Shown here in pieces: positions 33,107 through 41,398 of a DNA stretch of 64,000 bases. The notes below the pieces were generated by a model, which was given only the letters and a program-made list of their open reading frames with translations, was not told the DNA's origin and did no database searches. The stretch covers positions 322,507-386,506 of the forward strand of contig JBEVXU010000012.1 of assembly GCA_040505895.1 (NCBI GenBank), read 5' to 3'. Both the position numbers and the translations under genes were made by a program. How positions within the stretch are numbered: the stretch's first letter is position 1; every line of letters begins with the position of its first letter. This DNA is from Vondammii sp040505895 (GTDB taxonomy: Bacteria; Pseudomonadota; Gammaproteobacteria; Chromatiales; Chromatiaceae).

Positions 33107-35107
33107 ATGCAACCAACCCGAAATATTTTAATCCTAATCGCCCTGCTGCTGTTCATTACCGGTTGCGGTCCGCAACTCGGTGGAATGAAACCGACGGGGC
33201 CGCCGAAGCCCAGTCCACTGATGGAGCAGGCTCTCTCCCTGGAGACATCCGGCGACCACTTGGCCGCTGCAGGTATATTCCAACAGTTGGCGGCAAAAGC
33301 GAAGCCGCCGGGACGTTACGCACTGCTGATGAGGGCAGCCGAGAACCTCCACAAGGCGGGGGAGAGTGACGCTGCTCTCGCGCTGCTGTCGCAGATCGAC
33401 AGCCGGACACTACCTAATATTGATTTCCGTAAGCGGCTCCTGGCGGCAGAGATGGCGCTTAGCAGCAACCGACCGGATGAGGCGCTACGGCTGTTGCAGA
33501 CACCCCCTGAGGCAGATGCAGGCAAGACGCTGCAGCAGCGCTACCATAAGGATCTTGCCGAGGCCTACCGTCTCTCTGGCAATCTACTGGAGAGCGCACA
33601 CGAGTTGGCGGAACTGGATCTGCTGATCGATGAGGCCGAAACCAGACTGGAGAATCAACTCCATATTCTGCAGACCCTGGCCACCCTCACTGACACCGCC
33701 CTGGAGCTGCTGCAGCCCTCCCCTCCCGGTATCCGCGGCGGATGGATGGAGCTGGCCCGCATCATCAAGGGGCACGCTGTAGGATCGGATCAGTCACAAC
33801 CATTGATCGACAACTGGCGTGAAACCTTCCCAAATCATCCGGCAATGCCGGAGCTGCTAAAGGGGCACTTTACCAAACTCAAGGCCCAGTACCGGCGCCC
33901 CAGTCACTTGGCGGTACTGCTCCCCAGCCGTGGTCCTTATGCCAAATCCGCTGTCGCCCTGCGTGATGGATTTATGGCCGCCTACTACCAGCAGCCGGTA
34001 ACCGCCCGTCCCCGCCTTGTCTTCTACGACAGCAGCAACAGTGCCGATACCTGGCCGCTCTACCGTCAGGCGGTAGACAGTGGTGCAGACATGGTGATCG
34101 GCCCTCTCAACAAGGAGAGCGTCTCCCAGTTGGCCCGAGCCGGTGAGCTGGAAATCCCTGTACTGGCACTCAATCAGGTCCCTCCGGAGGTGACACAGCC
34201 TGCAGACCTCTATCAATTTGGCCTTGCACCCGAGGATGAGGCTCGCCAGGTGGCAGAGCGAGCCTGGCTCGACGGCCATACCCGGGCAACCGCTCTCACC
34301 CCCATGGGCGACTGGGGTGAGAGGATCTATGATGCTTTCCGCGACCGCTGGGAGCGACTGGGAGGCACCCTTATCGAGCACCAATCCTATAACGCCAAGG
34401 ATAATGACTTTTCACGGCCGATCCGCGCCATGCTCAATATCGATGAGAGCTATGCTCGAAGAAGACAGCTGCAGCAGTTATTAGGCAAGAAAGTGGAGTT
34501 TGAACCGCGTCGGCGAGAAGATACCGACTTTATCTTTCTCGCAGCAAAGCGCGCCAAAGCACGGCAGATCCGCCCCCAGCTGCAGTTCCATCACGCCTCC
34601 GGCATTCCGGTCTACACCACTTCGCACATCTACAGCGGCACACCTTCAGCGAAAGAGGACCAGGATCTTAATGGACTGTTTTTCCCAGACATCCCCTGGG
34701 TGCTGGTGGCCGGTGGCGATGAGCCACTGTCACGGGAGCGGCTAATGGAGTCTCAGCCTGAGGGGCAGCAGCGTTATCACCGGCTCTACGCCATGGGAAT
34801 CGACAGTTTCCACCTGCTGCCGCACCTGGCGCGCCTGGAAACCACACCTCAGGAGACCCTTGACGCCAATACCGGCAACCTCTACCTGGATGAGCTCAAT
34901 CGGGTACACCGGCAGCTGGTATGGGCTGAGATACATAGGGGCGTACCGAGAGTGATTGGCTATGCCCCGCGAATAGACCTTGAGATTGGCGGGCAGCCGC
35001 TACTGGATACGGAGAGTGTACCCACTCCGACAACCGAGGAAATTCAGGTTACGCCAGTGGAACAGGATCCCATGGGGAACACCAGGGAGCATCCGAACAG
35101 GAGTTGA
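33107..35107 (+). CDS. lpoA: LpoA outer-membrane lipoprotein activator of PBP1A
   Basis: LpoA reaches from the outer membrane to activate the peptidoglycan synthase PBP1A. 666 residues with a lipoprotein signal (LILIALLLFITGC, lipidated Cys near 20). The N-terminal part (about 35-250) is TPR-like helices (MEQALSLETSGDHLAAAGIF, ALALLSQIDSRTLPNIDFRK); the C-terminal part from about 265 (HLAVLLPSRGPYAKSAVALR) has the periplasmic-binding-protein fold with VIGPLNKESVSQLARAGELE. Start of the lpoA-yraN-diaA-dolP cluster, divergent from rsmI. Confidence 0.92.
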   Translation: MQPTRNILILIALLLFITGCGPQLGGMKPTGPPKPSPLMEQALSLETSGDHLAAAGIFQQLAAKAKPPGRYALLMRAAENLHKAGESDAALALLSQIDSRTLPNIDFRKRLLAAEMALSSNRPDEALRLLQTPPEADAGKTLQQRYHKDLAEAYRLSGNLLESAHELAELDLLIDEAETRLENQLHILQTLATLTDTALELLQPSPPGIRGGWMELARIIKGHAVGSDQSQPLIDNWRETFPNHPAMPELLKGHFTKLKAQYRRPSHLAVLLPSRGPYAKSAVALRDGFMAAYYQQPVTARPRLVFYDSSNSADTWPLYRQAVDSGADMVIGPLNKESVSQLARAGELEIPVLALNQVPPEVTQPADLYQFGLAPEDEARQVAERAWLDGHTRATALTPMGDWGERIYDAFRDRWERLGGTLIEHQSYNAKDNDFSRPIRAMLNIDESYARRRQLQQLLGKKVEFEPRRREDTDFIFLAAKRAKARQIRPQLQFHHASGIPVYTTSHIYSGTPSAKEDQDLNGLFFPDIPWVLVAGGDEPLSRERLMESQPEGQQRYHRLYAMGIDSFHLLPHLARLETTPQETLDANTGNLYLDELNRVHRQLVWAEIHRGVPRVIGYAPRIDLEIGGQPLLDTESVPTPTTEEIQVTPVEQDPMGNTREHPNRS

Positions 35108-35109
35108 CC

Positions 35110-35478
35110 ATGCTACGGCGAAAAACCGGAAAGGAGACCGGCGACAACGCCGAAGCAGAGGCAAGAGCACACTTGGAAGGTGCAGGGCTGCAGTTGGTGG
35201 AGAAAAACTACCGTTGCCGCCAAGGAGAGATCGACCTCATTATGCGCCAGGGGAACACACTGGTGTTTGTCGAGGTCAGATACCGAAGAAGCACCGCTTT
35301 TGGCTCTGCCGCCGAGAGCATCACGGCGACCAAACGACAGCGAATTATAACTACGGCAAGCCACTACCTGACCTGCCGCAAACAGGGCGACAGTGCCTGC
35401 CGTTTCGACGTTGTGGCAATCACAGGCGAGCACCGGCAAAAGATCGAGTGGATAAAAGATGCTTTTCAACTGGATTAG
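35110..35478 (+). CDS. yraN: YraN (UPF0102) nuclease-fold protein
   Basis: 122 residues from ATG 35110, with AGGAG at 35100-35104; a TTG six bases upstream is the alternative. The family pattern is complete: TGDNAEAEARAHLEGAGLQL, ENYR-type KNYRCRQGEIDLIMRQGNTL and VFVEVRYRRSTAFGSAAESI with the Holliday-junction-resolvase-like E-x-D and E-V-K-like core (here EVR). Function unknown. Two bases after the lpoA stop and three before diaA. Confidence 0.9.
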   Translation: MLRRKTGKETGDNAEAEARAHLEGAGLQLVEKNYRCRQGEIDLIMRQGNTLVFVEVRYRRSTAFGSAAESITATKRQRIITTASHYLTCRKQGDSACRFDVVAITGEHRQKIEWIKDAFQLD

Positions 35479-35481
35479 GAT

Positions 35482-36069
35482 ATGAACCTGAGCGAACGTG
35501 TCAAAGAGAATTTTAACGCTCTCATACAGCTGCAGATAGAGTCGTCCACCCTGCTTGCCGAGCCCATCGCCCGCTCTGCGGAGCTGGTTGTTCAGCGTTT
35601 ACTGGAGGGGGGGAAAATACTCAGCTGCGGTAATGGCGGCGCAGCAGGCAACGCCCAACACTTCTGCACGCTGATGATCAACCGCTATCAGCGGGAGCGT
35701 CCTGGGCTTCCCGCCCTGTCACTGAGTAATGATACCGCCACCCTCACCTCAATCGCCGGTGACTACGACTACGATGAAATCTTTGCCAAGCAGGTAAGAA
35801 CGCTCGGTCACCCCGGAGATATTCTGCTGGCGTTCAGCAACAGCGGCAACTCAGAGAACGTCAATGCCGCCATTCAGGCCGCCCATGAGCGTGATATGCC
35901 GATTATCGCTCTTAACGGCCGCGATGGCGGCCGTCTGGCCGGCATGCTGCAGCCCAACGATATCGAGCTGCGGGTGACATCGGATGATAACGCCCGCATC
36001 CAGGAGATACACCTGCTTACCATCCACTGTCTGTGCGATCTGATTGATCAGCAGTTGCTTGGGGGTTAA
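35482..36069 (+). CDS. diaA: SIS-domain protein DiaA (DnaA initiator-associating)
   Basis: 195 residues. DiaA is a tetrameric SIS-fold protein that binds DnaA and promotes its assembly at the origin; it is a paralogue of phosphoheptose isomerase GmhA. Motifs: GGKILSCGNGGAAGNAQHFC, LTSIAGDYDYDEIFAKQVRT and LLAFSNSGNSENVNAAIQAA. Context (yraN before, dolP after) supports DiaA over GmhA. The region after it is interrupted by two repeat elements before dolP. Confidence 0.88.
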   Translation: MNLSERVKENFNALIQLQIESSTLLAEPIARSAELVVQRLLEGGKILSCGNGGAAGNAQHFCTLMINRYQRERPGLPALSLSNDTATLTSIAGDYDYDEIFAKQVRTLGHPGDILLAFSNSGNSENVNAAIQAAHERDMPIIALNGRDGGRLAGMLQPNDIELRVTSDDNARIQEIHLLTIHCLCDLIDQQLLGG

Positions 36070-36079
36070 ACAGGCACCC

Positions 36080-36193
36080 GGCTATGCACAATAATTTTGA
36101 AAACCATTTCGATGTAAAAAGTTGCACTTGTTGGAGCGAACTTGTTCGCATTCAACTCCGTGCCATATTCTTCGCGAACAAGTTCGCTACTAC
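36080..36193. repeat. Foldback REP/MITE-like element, copy 2
   Basis: Inverted copy of 1663-1809: it starts GGCTATGCACAATAATTTTG, has GGAGCGAACTTGTTCGC and GCGAACAAGTTCGCTACTAC arms, and lacks the far terminal arm present in copy 1. It is followed five bases later by a different element. Confidence 0.75.
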
Positions 36194-36198
36194 GCCCT

Positions 36199-36360
36199 AG
36201 GGAGCCTCTGATTAAGTCTGGTTAGATTTAGGCTGAGATAAAATTATTCCAATTTGTTTCGAAGTGAGCGGTAATAGCCACTCTATTACTGCGATCTTCG
36301 GAGCGAATTGGGGCAATTTTAGCCAGCGTAAAGCAATCATGACTTGATCAGAGTCTCCCT
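36199..36360. repeat. IS5-like-ended MITE, copy 2 (full length)
   Basis: 162 bases with inverted ends AGGGAGCCTCTGATTAAGTC (36199-36218) and GACTTGATCAGAGTCTCCCT (36341-36360), 18 of 20 matching. Such CTCTGATTAAG ends are typical of IS5-family elements. The interior is shared with 25661-25758. No coding capacity, so it would need a transposase from elsewhere. Confidence 0.8.
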
Positions 36361-36420
36361 GATTATAGAGTTATCATGCATAACAATTTAAGTGTAATGA
36401 TAAAGCCACGGAGATATTCA

Positions 36421-37002
36421 ATGAGATCCATCCTGCTAACCTTGTCACTGACCCTACTGACCACCGTGTTGTTACAGGGTTGCGCACCTGTCGTAGTCGG
36501 CGGTGCCGCCACCGGTGCATCGGTGATCCATGATCGCCGTTCTGCCGGCACCACCCTGGATGACCGTACTATCGAACTGAAAATCCTCAATAAGTTGACT
36601 CAGGACAAAACACTCAGTGACCACAGCGGTATCAGCGTCAACAGTTACAACCACGTGGTGCTACTCAGCGGTCAAGCGGAGACGGCAGAGTACCGCAACC
36701 AGGCCGCAGCAGCTGCTGCGGGAACCGCCATGGTGAAAAGGGTGGTCAATGAGATTCAGATTGCTCCCAGCAGCAGTATCAGTGAAGATGCCAAAGACTC
36801 CTGGATCACCTCCAAGGCGAAACTTGAGCTGTTTGAAATCAAGCTACCTGGCTTCGATCCCACGCGGGTAAAGATCACCACTCAGAGAGGTGTGGTCTAC
36901 CTGATGGGAAGAGTGACACAGCAAGAGGCCGATGCAGCGGTTGAGAAGATACGCTTCCTGCGCGGTGTAAAGCAGGTGGTTAAGGTCTTTGAGTACATCT
37001 AA
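36421..37002 (+). CDS. dolP: Outer-membrane BON-domain lipoprotein DolP
   Basis: DolP (formerly YraP) guards outer membrane integrity. 193 residues from ATG 36421 after GGAG; an earlier in-frame ATG at 36376 gives an unlikely extension. Lipoprotein signal MRSILLTLSLTLLTTVLLQG with the lipid Cys in LQGCAP. Two BON domains: IELKILNKLTQDKTLSDHSG with VVLLSGQAETAEYRNQ, and ITSKAKLELFEIKLPGFDPT with GVVYLMGRVTQQEADAAV. Last of the rsmI/lpoA block and overlapping the next gene by 14 bases. Confidence 0.92.
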   Translation: MRSILLTLSLTLLTTVLLQGCAPVVVGGAATGASVIHDRRSAGTTLDDRTIELKILNKLTQDKTLSDHSGISVNSYNHVVLLSGQAETAEYRNQAAAAAAGTAMVKRVVNEIQIAPSSSISEDAKDSWITSKAKLELFEIKLPGFDPTRVKITTQRGVVYLMGRVTQQEADAAVEKIRFLRGVKQVVKVFEYI

Positions 37003-38401
37003 ACAGCACACACCCCTTACCGGGAGTGTAGTCGAAGCATTTTCCGCCATCGTCGGCCGAGAGGCCATACTCACCGATCCGGGGGACTGCTGGTCTTACG
37101 GCTATGACAATAGCCGCCGTCACGCCCTTCCTCAGGCGGTGCTGTTTGCCGTCAGCCACGGGCAGGTGAGTGACATCGTACAGCTGTGCAACCGTGAACA
37201 GATCCCGCTGATCCCCCGAGGTACCGGCACCGGCACCACCGGCGCCACCGTACCTGACCGGGGCGGCATCGTCCTCTCTCTGGAGCGGATGGATAGAATC
37301 ATCGAGATCGATACTGCCAACCGTATCGCCAGAGTCGAGCCCGGCGTCTGCAACGGCACCCTGCAAAAGGCGTTAGCTGAGCAGGGATTCTTCTGGCCGC
37401 CAGACCCTACCAGTGCCGCTATCTGCACCATCGGCGGTAACCTCGCCTACAACTCCGCCGGCCCCCGTGCTGTGAAATACGGCACTCCCAGAGAGAACAC
37501 CCTGGGGCTGCGCGCTGTCACCGGTGCAGGTAATGAGATACGTACCGGCGTCAACACCACCAAAGGCGTGGTCGGTTATGACCTGACACGTCTGCTAATC
37601 GGCTCAGAGGGTACCCTCGCCATCATCACCGAAGCGGTACTCAAGCTCACCCCCCTGGCGGAAGCGAAACTCACCCTGCAGGCGCTCTATCGTGATATGC
37701 ACGCCGCCGCCCATGCCGTCTCCGCTATCATGGCCCAGCCGGTAACCCCCTGTGCATTGGAGTTTATGGACGGCACCGCCATCAACATGGTGCGCAGCTA
37801 CTCCGATCTGGATCTTCCGGCAGAGGCCGGCGCACTATTGATGATCGAGGTGGACGGCCCCAGGCACAACCTGGAGCAGGCGGCGGCAGCCGTGAAGGCC
37901 GCTGCTGAAGTGGAAGGTACACTCACTGTCGATATCGCTGAAACGGAAGAAGAGGTGGCAAAACTCTGGCGTACCCGCAAGGCCCTCTCCCCCTCCTTGC
38001 GTAATGTGGCGCCAAAAAAGATCAACGAAGATGTCGTCGTACCGGTCTCCCGCATACCCGACCTGATATCAGGACTTGAGAAGCTCTCCGTGGAAACGGG
38101 CATCCAGATCGTCAACTTCGGCCATGCCGGTAACGGCAACATCCACGTCAACCTCCTTACCGATCCTGATGACTCAGAGAAGATGGCCCGCGCCCACCAC
38201 TGTCTCGACGCCATGTTCAATCTGGTACTGGAGTTGGGTGGCACCCTTTCAGGCGAACACGGTGTAGGCCTGGAGAAACGCGACTATATCGGCCGTGAGA
38301 TTGATCCGGTCACCCTAGGACTGATGAACCGCATCCGCAAACAGTTTGATCCCAAGGGTATACTCAATCCAGGTAAAGCCTTGCCGCCTTGTCCTGATTG
38401 A
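36989..38401 (+). CDS. FAD-linked oxidase, GlcD/D-lactate dehydrogenase type
   Basis: 470 residues. The start is TTG 36989 with AAGG close before it; no better start is in frame nearby. FAD-binding PCMH domain: VLFAVSHGQVSDIVQLCNRE, IPLIPRGTGTGTTGATVPDR and ICTIGGNLAYNSAGPRAVKY; C-terminal domain with VNFGHAGNGNIHVNLLTDPD, GGTLSGEHGVGLEKRDY and KQFDPKGILNPGKALP. Members oxidise D-lactate, glycolate or D-2-hydroxyglutarate and pass electrons to quinone or cytochromes. In an autotroph, glycolate from RuBisCO oxygenation is a plausible substrate, but no glcE or glcF follows, so D-lactate is equally likely. Confidence 0.87.
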   Translation: MSTSKQHTPLTGSVVEAFSAIVGREAILTDPGDCWSYGYDNSRRHALPQAVLFAVSHGQVSDIVQLCNREQIPLIPRGTGTGTTGATVPDRGGIVLSLERMDRIIEIDTANRIARVEPGVCNGTLQKALAEQGFFWPPDPTSAAICTIGGNLAYNSAGPRAVKYGTPRENTLGLRAVTGAGNEIRTGVNTTKGVVGYDLTRLLIGSEGTLAIITEAVLKLTPLAEAKLTLQALYRDMHAAAHAVSAIMAQPVTPCALEFMDGTAINMVRSYSDLDLPAEAGALLMIEVDGPRHNLEQAAAAVKAAAEVEGTLTVDIAETEEEVAKLWRTRKALSPSLRNVAPKKINEDVVVPVSRIPDLISGLEKLSVETGIQIVNFGHAGNGNIHVNLLTDPDDSEKMARAHHCLDAMFNLVLELGGTLSGEHGVGLEKRDYIGREIDPVTLGLMNRIRKQFDPKGILNPGKALPPCPD

Positions 38402-38465
38402 CGAGTGTCGCCAATCACCCTGGTACTGACCTTGAAGAGAGATATGTGATGGAGTTAACAACCAT

Positions 38466-38660
38466 CCTTCTCCCCAATGGAGGGTGTCGTAAAAGCACCA
38501 GTCCCTTCTCCCTACGAGGGAGAAGGTTAGGATGAGTGTGTATTAAATCAATAAGATACCTATTGATCACCCTCAGCCTAACCCACTACCCCGGTGGGGA
38601 GAGGAGACTTTTGCGACACCATCCAATGGGAGAAGGTACTGGAGTTTTCGCACCCCCCTG
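38466..38660. repeat. Dispersed composite REP element, copy 2
   Basis: Opposite-orientation copy of 22574-22775: shared blocks include GGAGGGTGTCGTAAAAGCAC, CCCTTCTCCCTACGAGGGAG, GGTTAGGATGAG and TGTATTAAATCAATAAG. Between the GlcD-like gene and the cytochrome gene, on whose 3' side it could act as terminator or mRNA end protector. Confidence 0.8.
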
Positions 38661-38703
38661 TAAAGATGCGAGTTGTTAATGGCACGAAAGTATCAATAGG
38701 CAC

Positions 38704-39288
38704 TTAATCATGTTCCCAGCGACCAAACCCGGGGATATTGATGCCTCTCTCACTAAAAGAGCCACTCTCCGCCTGAGTATGGCAGGCGCCACAGTTGCTT
38801 ATTGAGCCGACTCCGGGGTTATCGGCCACCTGTCGAGGAGACAATCCTCGATGCTTCCTGGTGATATAGGGCGTATCGGTGGTACGGAGCGGTGCGTCAT
38901 TGGAGGAGAGCGTACGCATAATCTTAACCGAACGCTTGTAGTTAGAGTGTTCGGCGGCATTCTTTATCAAATAACCTTCAAGCACTGAAACTTCCTCCTT
39001 CGGTAACTCTGCATTCTCTCCAAAGTGGTCCTCCAAGCCTGCCATCACCCGTTTCCAGGAACGAGCGGGAAGAAGCCCCGGCTGATAGGCAAAGTGGCAG
39101 GAGCCGCACTCCTCTCGGTACTGTGGATTATTGACTGGTGCCACACCTCGTTTAACACTCTTGGAACCAGTCAATTTAGCGAAAAAACCACCGCCAACAT
39201 CATCATCAGCTACTGCCGATCCAACTGCTCCCAGTACAAGCATAGAGGAGAGCAGGAATACGCTCGTTGTAAACTTGGATTTCATCAT
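38704..39288 (-). CDS. Diheme cytochrome c (DHC type)
   Basis: 194 residues with a signal peptide (MMKSKFTTSVFLLSSMLVLG, cleaved near AVA) and two heme attachment sites, ECGSCH (about residue 61) and NCGACH (about residue 166). The spacing and phrases YQPGLLPARSWKRVMAGLED and FGENAEL match the dihaem cytochrome c family that partners the SHP oxygen-binding cytochrome. Start ATG 39288 after GAGG. Co-directional with and 27 bases after the DUF1924 gene, so one operon. Periplasmic electron transfer is inferred. Confidence 0.87.
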   Translation of the reverse strand: MMKSKFTTSVFLLSSMLVLGAVGSAVADDDVGGGFFAKLTGSKSVKRGVAPVNNPQYREECGSCHFAYQPGLLPARSWKRVMAGLEDHFGENAELPKEEVSVLEGYLIKNAAEHSNYKRSVKIMRTLSSNDAPLRTTDTPYITRKHRGLSPRQVADNPGVGSISNCGACHTQAESGSFSERGINIPGFGRWEHD

Positions 39289-39315
39289 CTTAATACCTCT
39301 AAAAAATCAGTGGGT

Positions 39316-39720
39316 TTATTTACCCTTGAGAAACGCCAACACATCACCCTTCTCTTGCGGTGTGCACTCACGGCCAACGGTCCACTTGCAGTTACGCTTG
39401 AACCACTTCTCAATTTTTTTCACCGTGATCAATCGCTTTGGATTTGTAGACGGCGCCATCGGCTTAATCAACTTCTTGGTACGCGCATGCTTTCCCGCCT
39501 GTCTCAGGTTATCTCCATGGCAAGTACCGCAGCTACGCGTCTTACCACTCTTTTTATCGGTAAATGTTTTATTCCACAGCGCTTCCCCCCTGGTGGCACT
39601 GAACTCTTTAGCACCTGCCGCAAGGTAGTCTGACTCTAGTTGAGCCACAGCATCTGCCTGGGCGACCAATGGCCCACAAGCAACAGCTACAATAAAAACC
39701 CCGATCAATTTTTTGTTCAT
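39316..39720 (-). CDS. SHP-like monoheme cytochrome c (DUF1924)
   Basis: 134 residues, signal peptide MNKKLIGVFIVAVACGPLVA, one heme site SCGTCHGDNLRQAGKH at about residue 65. The phrases SATRGEALWNKTF, KPMAPSTNPKRLITVKKIEK, WFKRNCKWTVGRECTPQEKG and DVLAFLKGK are the DUF1924/sphaeroides heme protein pattern; the two extra cysteines near the end are also typical. SHP binds oxygen and other small ligands at an Asn-displaced heme. In other bacteria it is encoded with DHC and a cytochrome b; here only the DHC gene is next to it. Confidence 0.86.
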   Translation of the reverse strand: MNKKLIGVFIVAVACGPLVAQADAVAQLESDYLAAGAKEFSATRGEALWNKTFTDKKSGKTRSCGTCHGDNLRQAGKHARTKKLIKPMAPSTNPKRLITVKKIEKWFKRNCKWTVGRECTPQEKGDVLAFLKGK

Positions 39721-39868
39721 GGCTGACCTCTGTCAATATCCTGAAAATATTCCACCAAAATCATCGGAGCCACTTGACTCACTTCGATGTTGTTGAATTG
39801 AAGATTAGCAATGGAAGCTGAAGCGAAGCTTAAAATCGATTGGCAGTCATTGAAATAAGGAGAAGAGT

Positions 39869-41398
39869 TCAGTGGAGAGGTGGTGCACTTCCAAGCCCTG
39901 ACACCCAGGCTTCAGAGGCAGGTTTGATCAGGTCGAGCACCATGGAGGGAAAGAGCCCTGCAGCGAGGATAATCAGAGTGAAAAGCAGCACCAGAGCCAG
40001 CTCCCGAGGAAGAAGATCGACAGCGTCGGCCACGCTCTCCTTGCGCAGGGGACCAAGAAACGCCTTGCGGTAGATTACCAACAAATAGCCGGCACCCAGA
40101 ACAACGCCGAACAGGGCTGCAAGACCGGCTCCGGTGTGGGTCTCGAGTGCACTGATCAGGATCAACAGCTCTGCGGGGAAGCCGCTGGTTCCCGGCAACC
40201 CCATACCGGCAAGGCCGAAGAAGAGGAAGAAAGCGGCAAGCAGCGGCATAGAACGGGCGGCGCCGCCCAGGCTGACCAAGTCGGTGGAGCCCATGCGGTG
40301 GTGCAGAAAACCGGTGATAAGAAAAATACCACCGGAGATGAGAGTAAAGTTGAGCAGTTGGAACAATGCTCCCTGAACCCCCTGGATATTAAAAGAGGCG
40401 ATACCCAGTAGCACCAATCCAACGTGACTGATACTGGAGAAGGCGAGCATACGGCGTAGGTTAGTCTGCGCCAAGGCCACTATAGCACCATAGAGAATGC
40501 CGACCACAGCAAGACCGGCAAGTAGCCAGTGCAGTTCCTGGGCCGCTTGAGGCGCAAGCGGAATGGCAAATCGCATCAGACCATAGGCACCGAGCTTAAT
40601 ACCGGTCATGACTGCAGCTACCGCCACCGAGCCTTCCATCGCCAGTGTAGGAAGCCAGGTATGAAAGGGGAACACCGGGGTCTTGATGGCAAAACCGATC
40701 AAGAGCAGGAGAAATACCACCATCTGCAGATCCGGCGAGGCAGCGGTTGTCAGCAGGGTCGGATAATCAAACGCCAGCCCGCCCGGCACAGAGAGCCCGA
40801 CGCTATCAGCGTGATTAAAGGCGAGCAGAAGAAAACCGATCAGCAGCGGCACACCACCAGTCAGCATCAACAGTGTGTACTTCACCGCAGCATAACGGCG
40901 GTTGGGGCCAACACCCCAAAGACTCAGAAGAAAGTAGAGGGGCAGCAGGGTCATCTCCCAAAAGAGGAAGAAGAGCACCATGTCGAGGGATGAGAAGATA
41001 CCCAGAGTGGTGCTTTCCAACAGCAGAATCATGCTGTAATAGAGCCGGGGCATTTTGCCGATGCGTGTCCAGGAGGCGACAATGACACCGACAAACAGTA
41101 GCGCCGTCAGTGGCAAAAAGAGGAGTGAAATACCATCCACACCGACCAGGTAGCTGACGCCCAGAGAAGGGATCCATTGCGCCCGCTCAACCAACTGAAA
41201 TCCGGCCACAGCCGGTTCAAAGACGGCAACCACCACCAAGCTCAGTAGCAGTGCCACCAGGCTGGAGGCCAGCCCAAGCCAACGCACCTTACCCTCATCA
41301 GGCACAAACCAGATCGCCAAACCCATTACGGGAGGGAGAAAGATCAGCAAGCTGATCAGTGGCAGTCCGGTGGAAAAGGAGAGGCTCACATCAGCCAT
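39869..41398 (-). CDS. NuoM-like antiporter subunit of the DAB operon (last gene)
   Basis: A 509-residue proton-translocating-type subunit related to complex I NuoM and Mrp MrpD. ATG 41398 (MADVSLSFSTGLPL) follows GGAG and overlaps the previous gene by eight bases. It keeps the key charged residues: Glu in FFLFWEMTLLPLYFL, Lys in GFAIKTPVFPFHTWLP and Lys in TGIKLGAYGLMR. No complex I genes (nuoA-K) are near, so it probably belongs to a carbon transporter rather than NADH dehydrogenase. Fifth gene of an operon with dabA and dabB. Confidence 0.85.
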   Translation of the reverse strand: MADVSLSFSTGLPLISLLIFLPPVMGLAIWFVPDEGKVRWLGLASSLVALLLSLVVVAVFEPAVAGFQLVERAQWIPSLGVSYLVGVDGISLLFLPLTALLFVGVIVASWTRIGKMPRLYYSMILLLESTTLGIFSSLDMVLFFLFWEMTLLPLYFLLSLWGVGPNRRYAAVKYTLLMLTGGVPLLIGFLLLAFNHADSVGLSVPGGLAFDYPTLLTTAASPDLQMVVFLLLLIGFAIKTPVFPFHTWLPTLAMEGSVAVAAVMTGIKLGAYGLMRFAIPLAPQAAQELHWLLAGLAVVGILYGAIVALAQTNLRRMLAFSSISHVGLVLLGIASFNIQGVQGALFQLLNFTLISGGIFLITGFLHHRMGSTDLVSLGGAARSMPLLAAFFLFFGLAGMGLPGTSGFPAELLILISALETHTGAGLAALFGVVLGAGYLLVIYRKAFLGPLRKESVADAVDLLPRELALVLLFTLIILAAGLFPSMVLDLIKPASEAWVSGLGSAPPLH

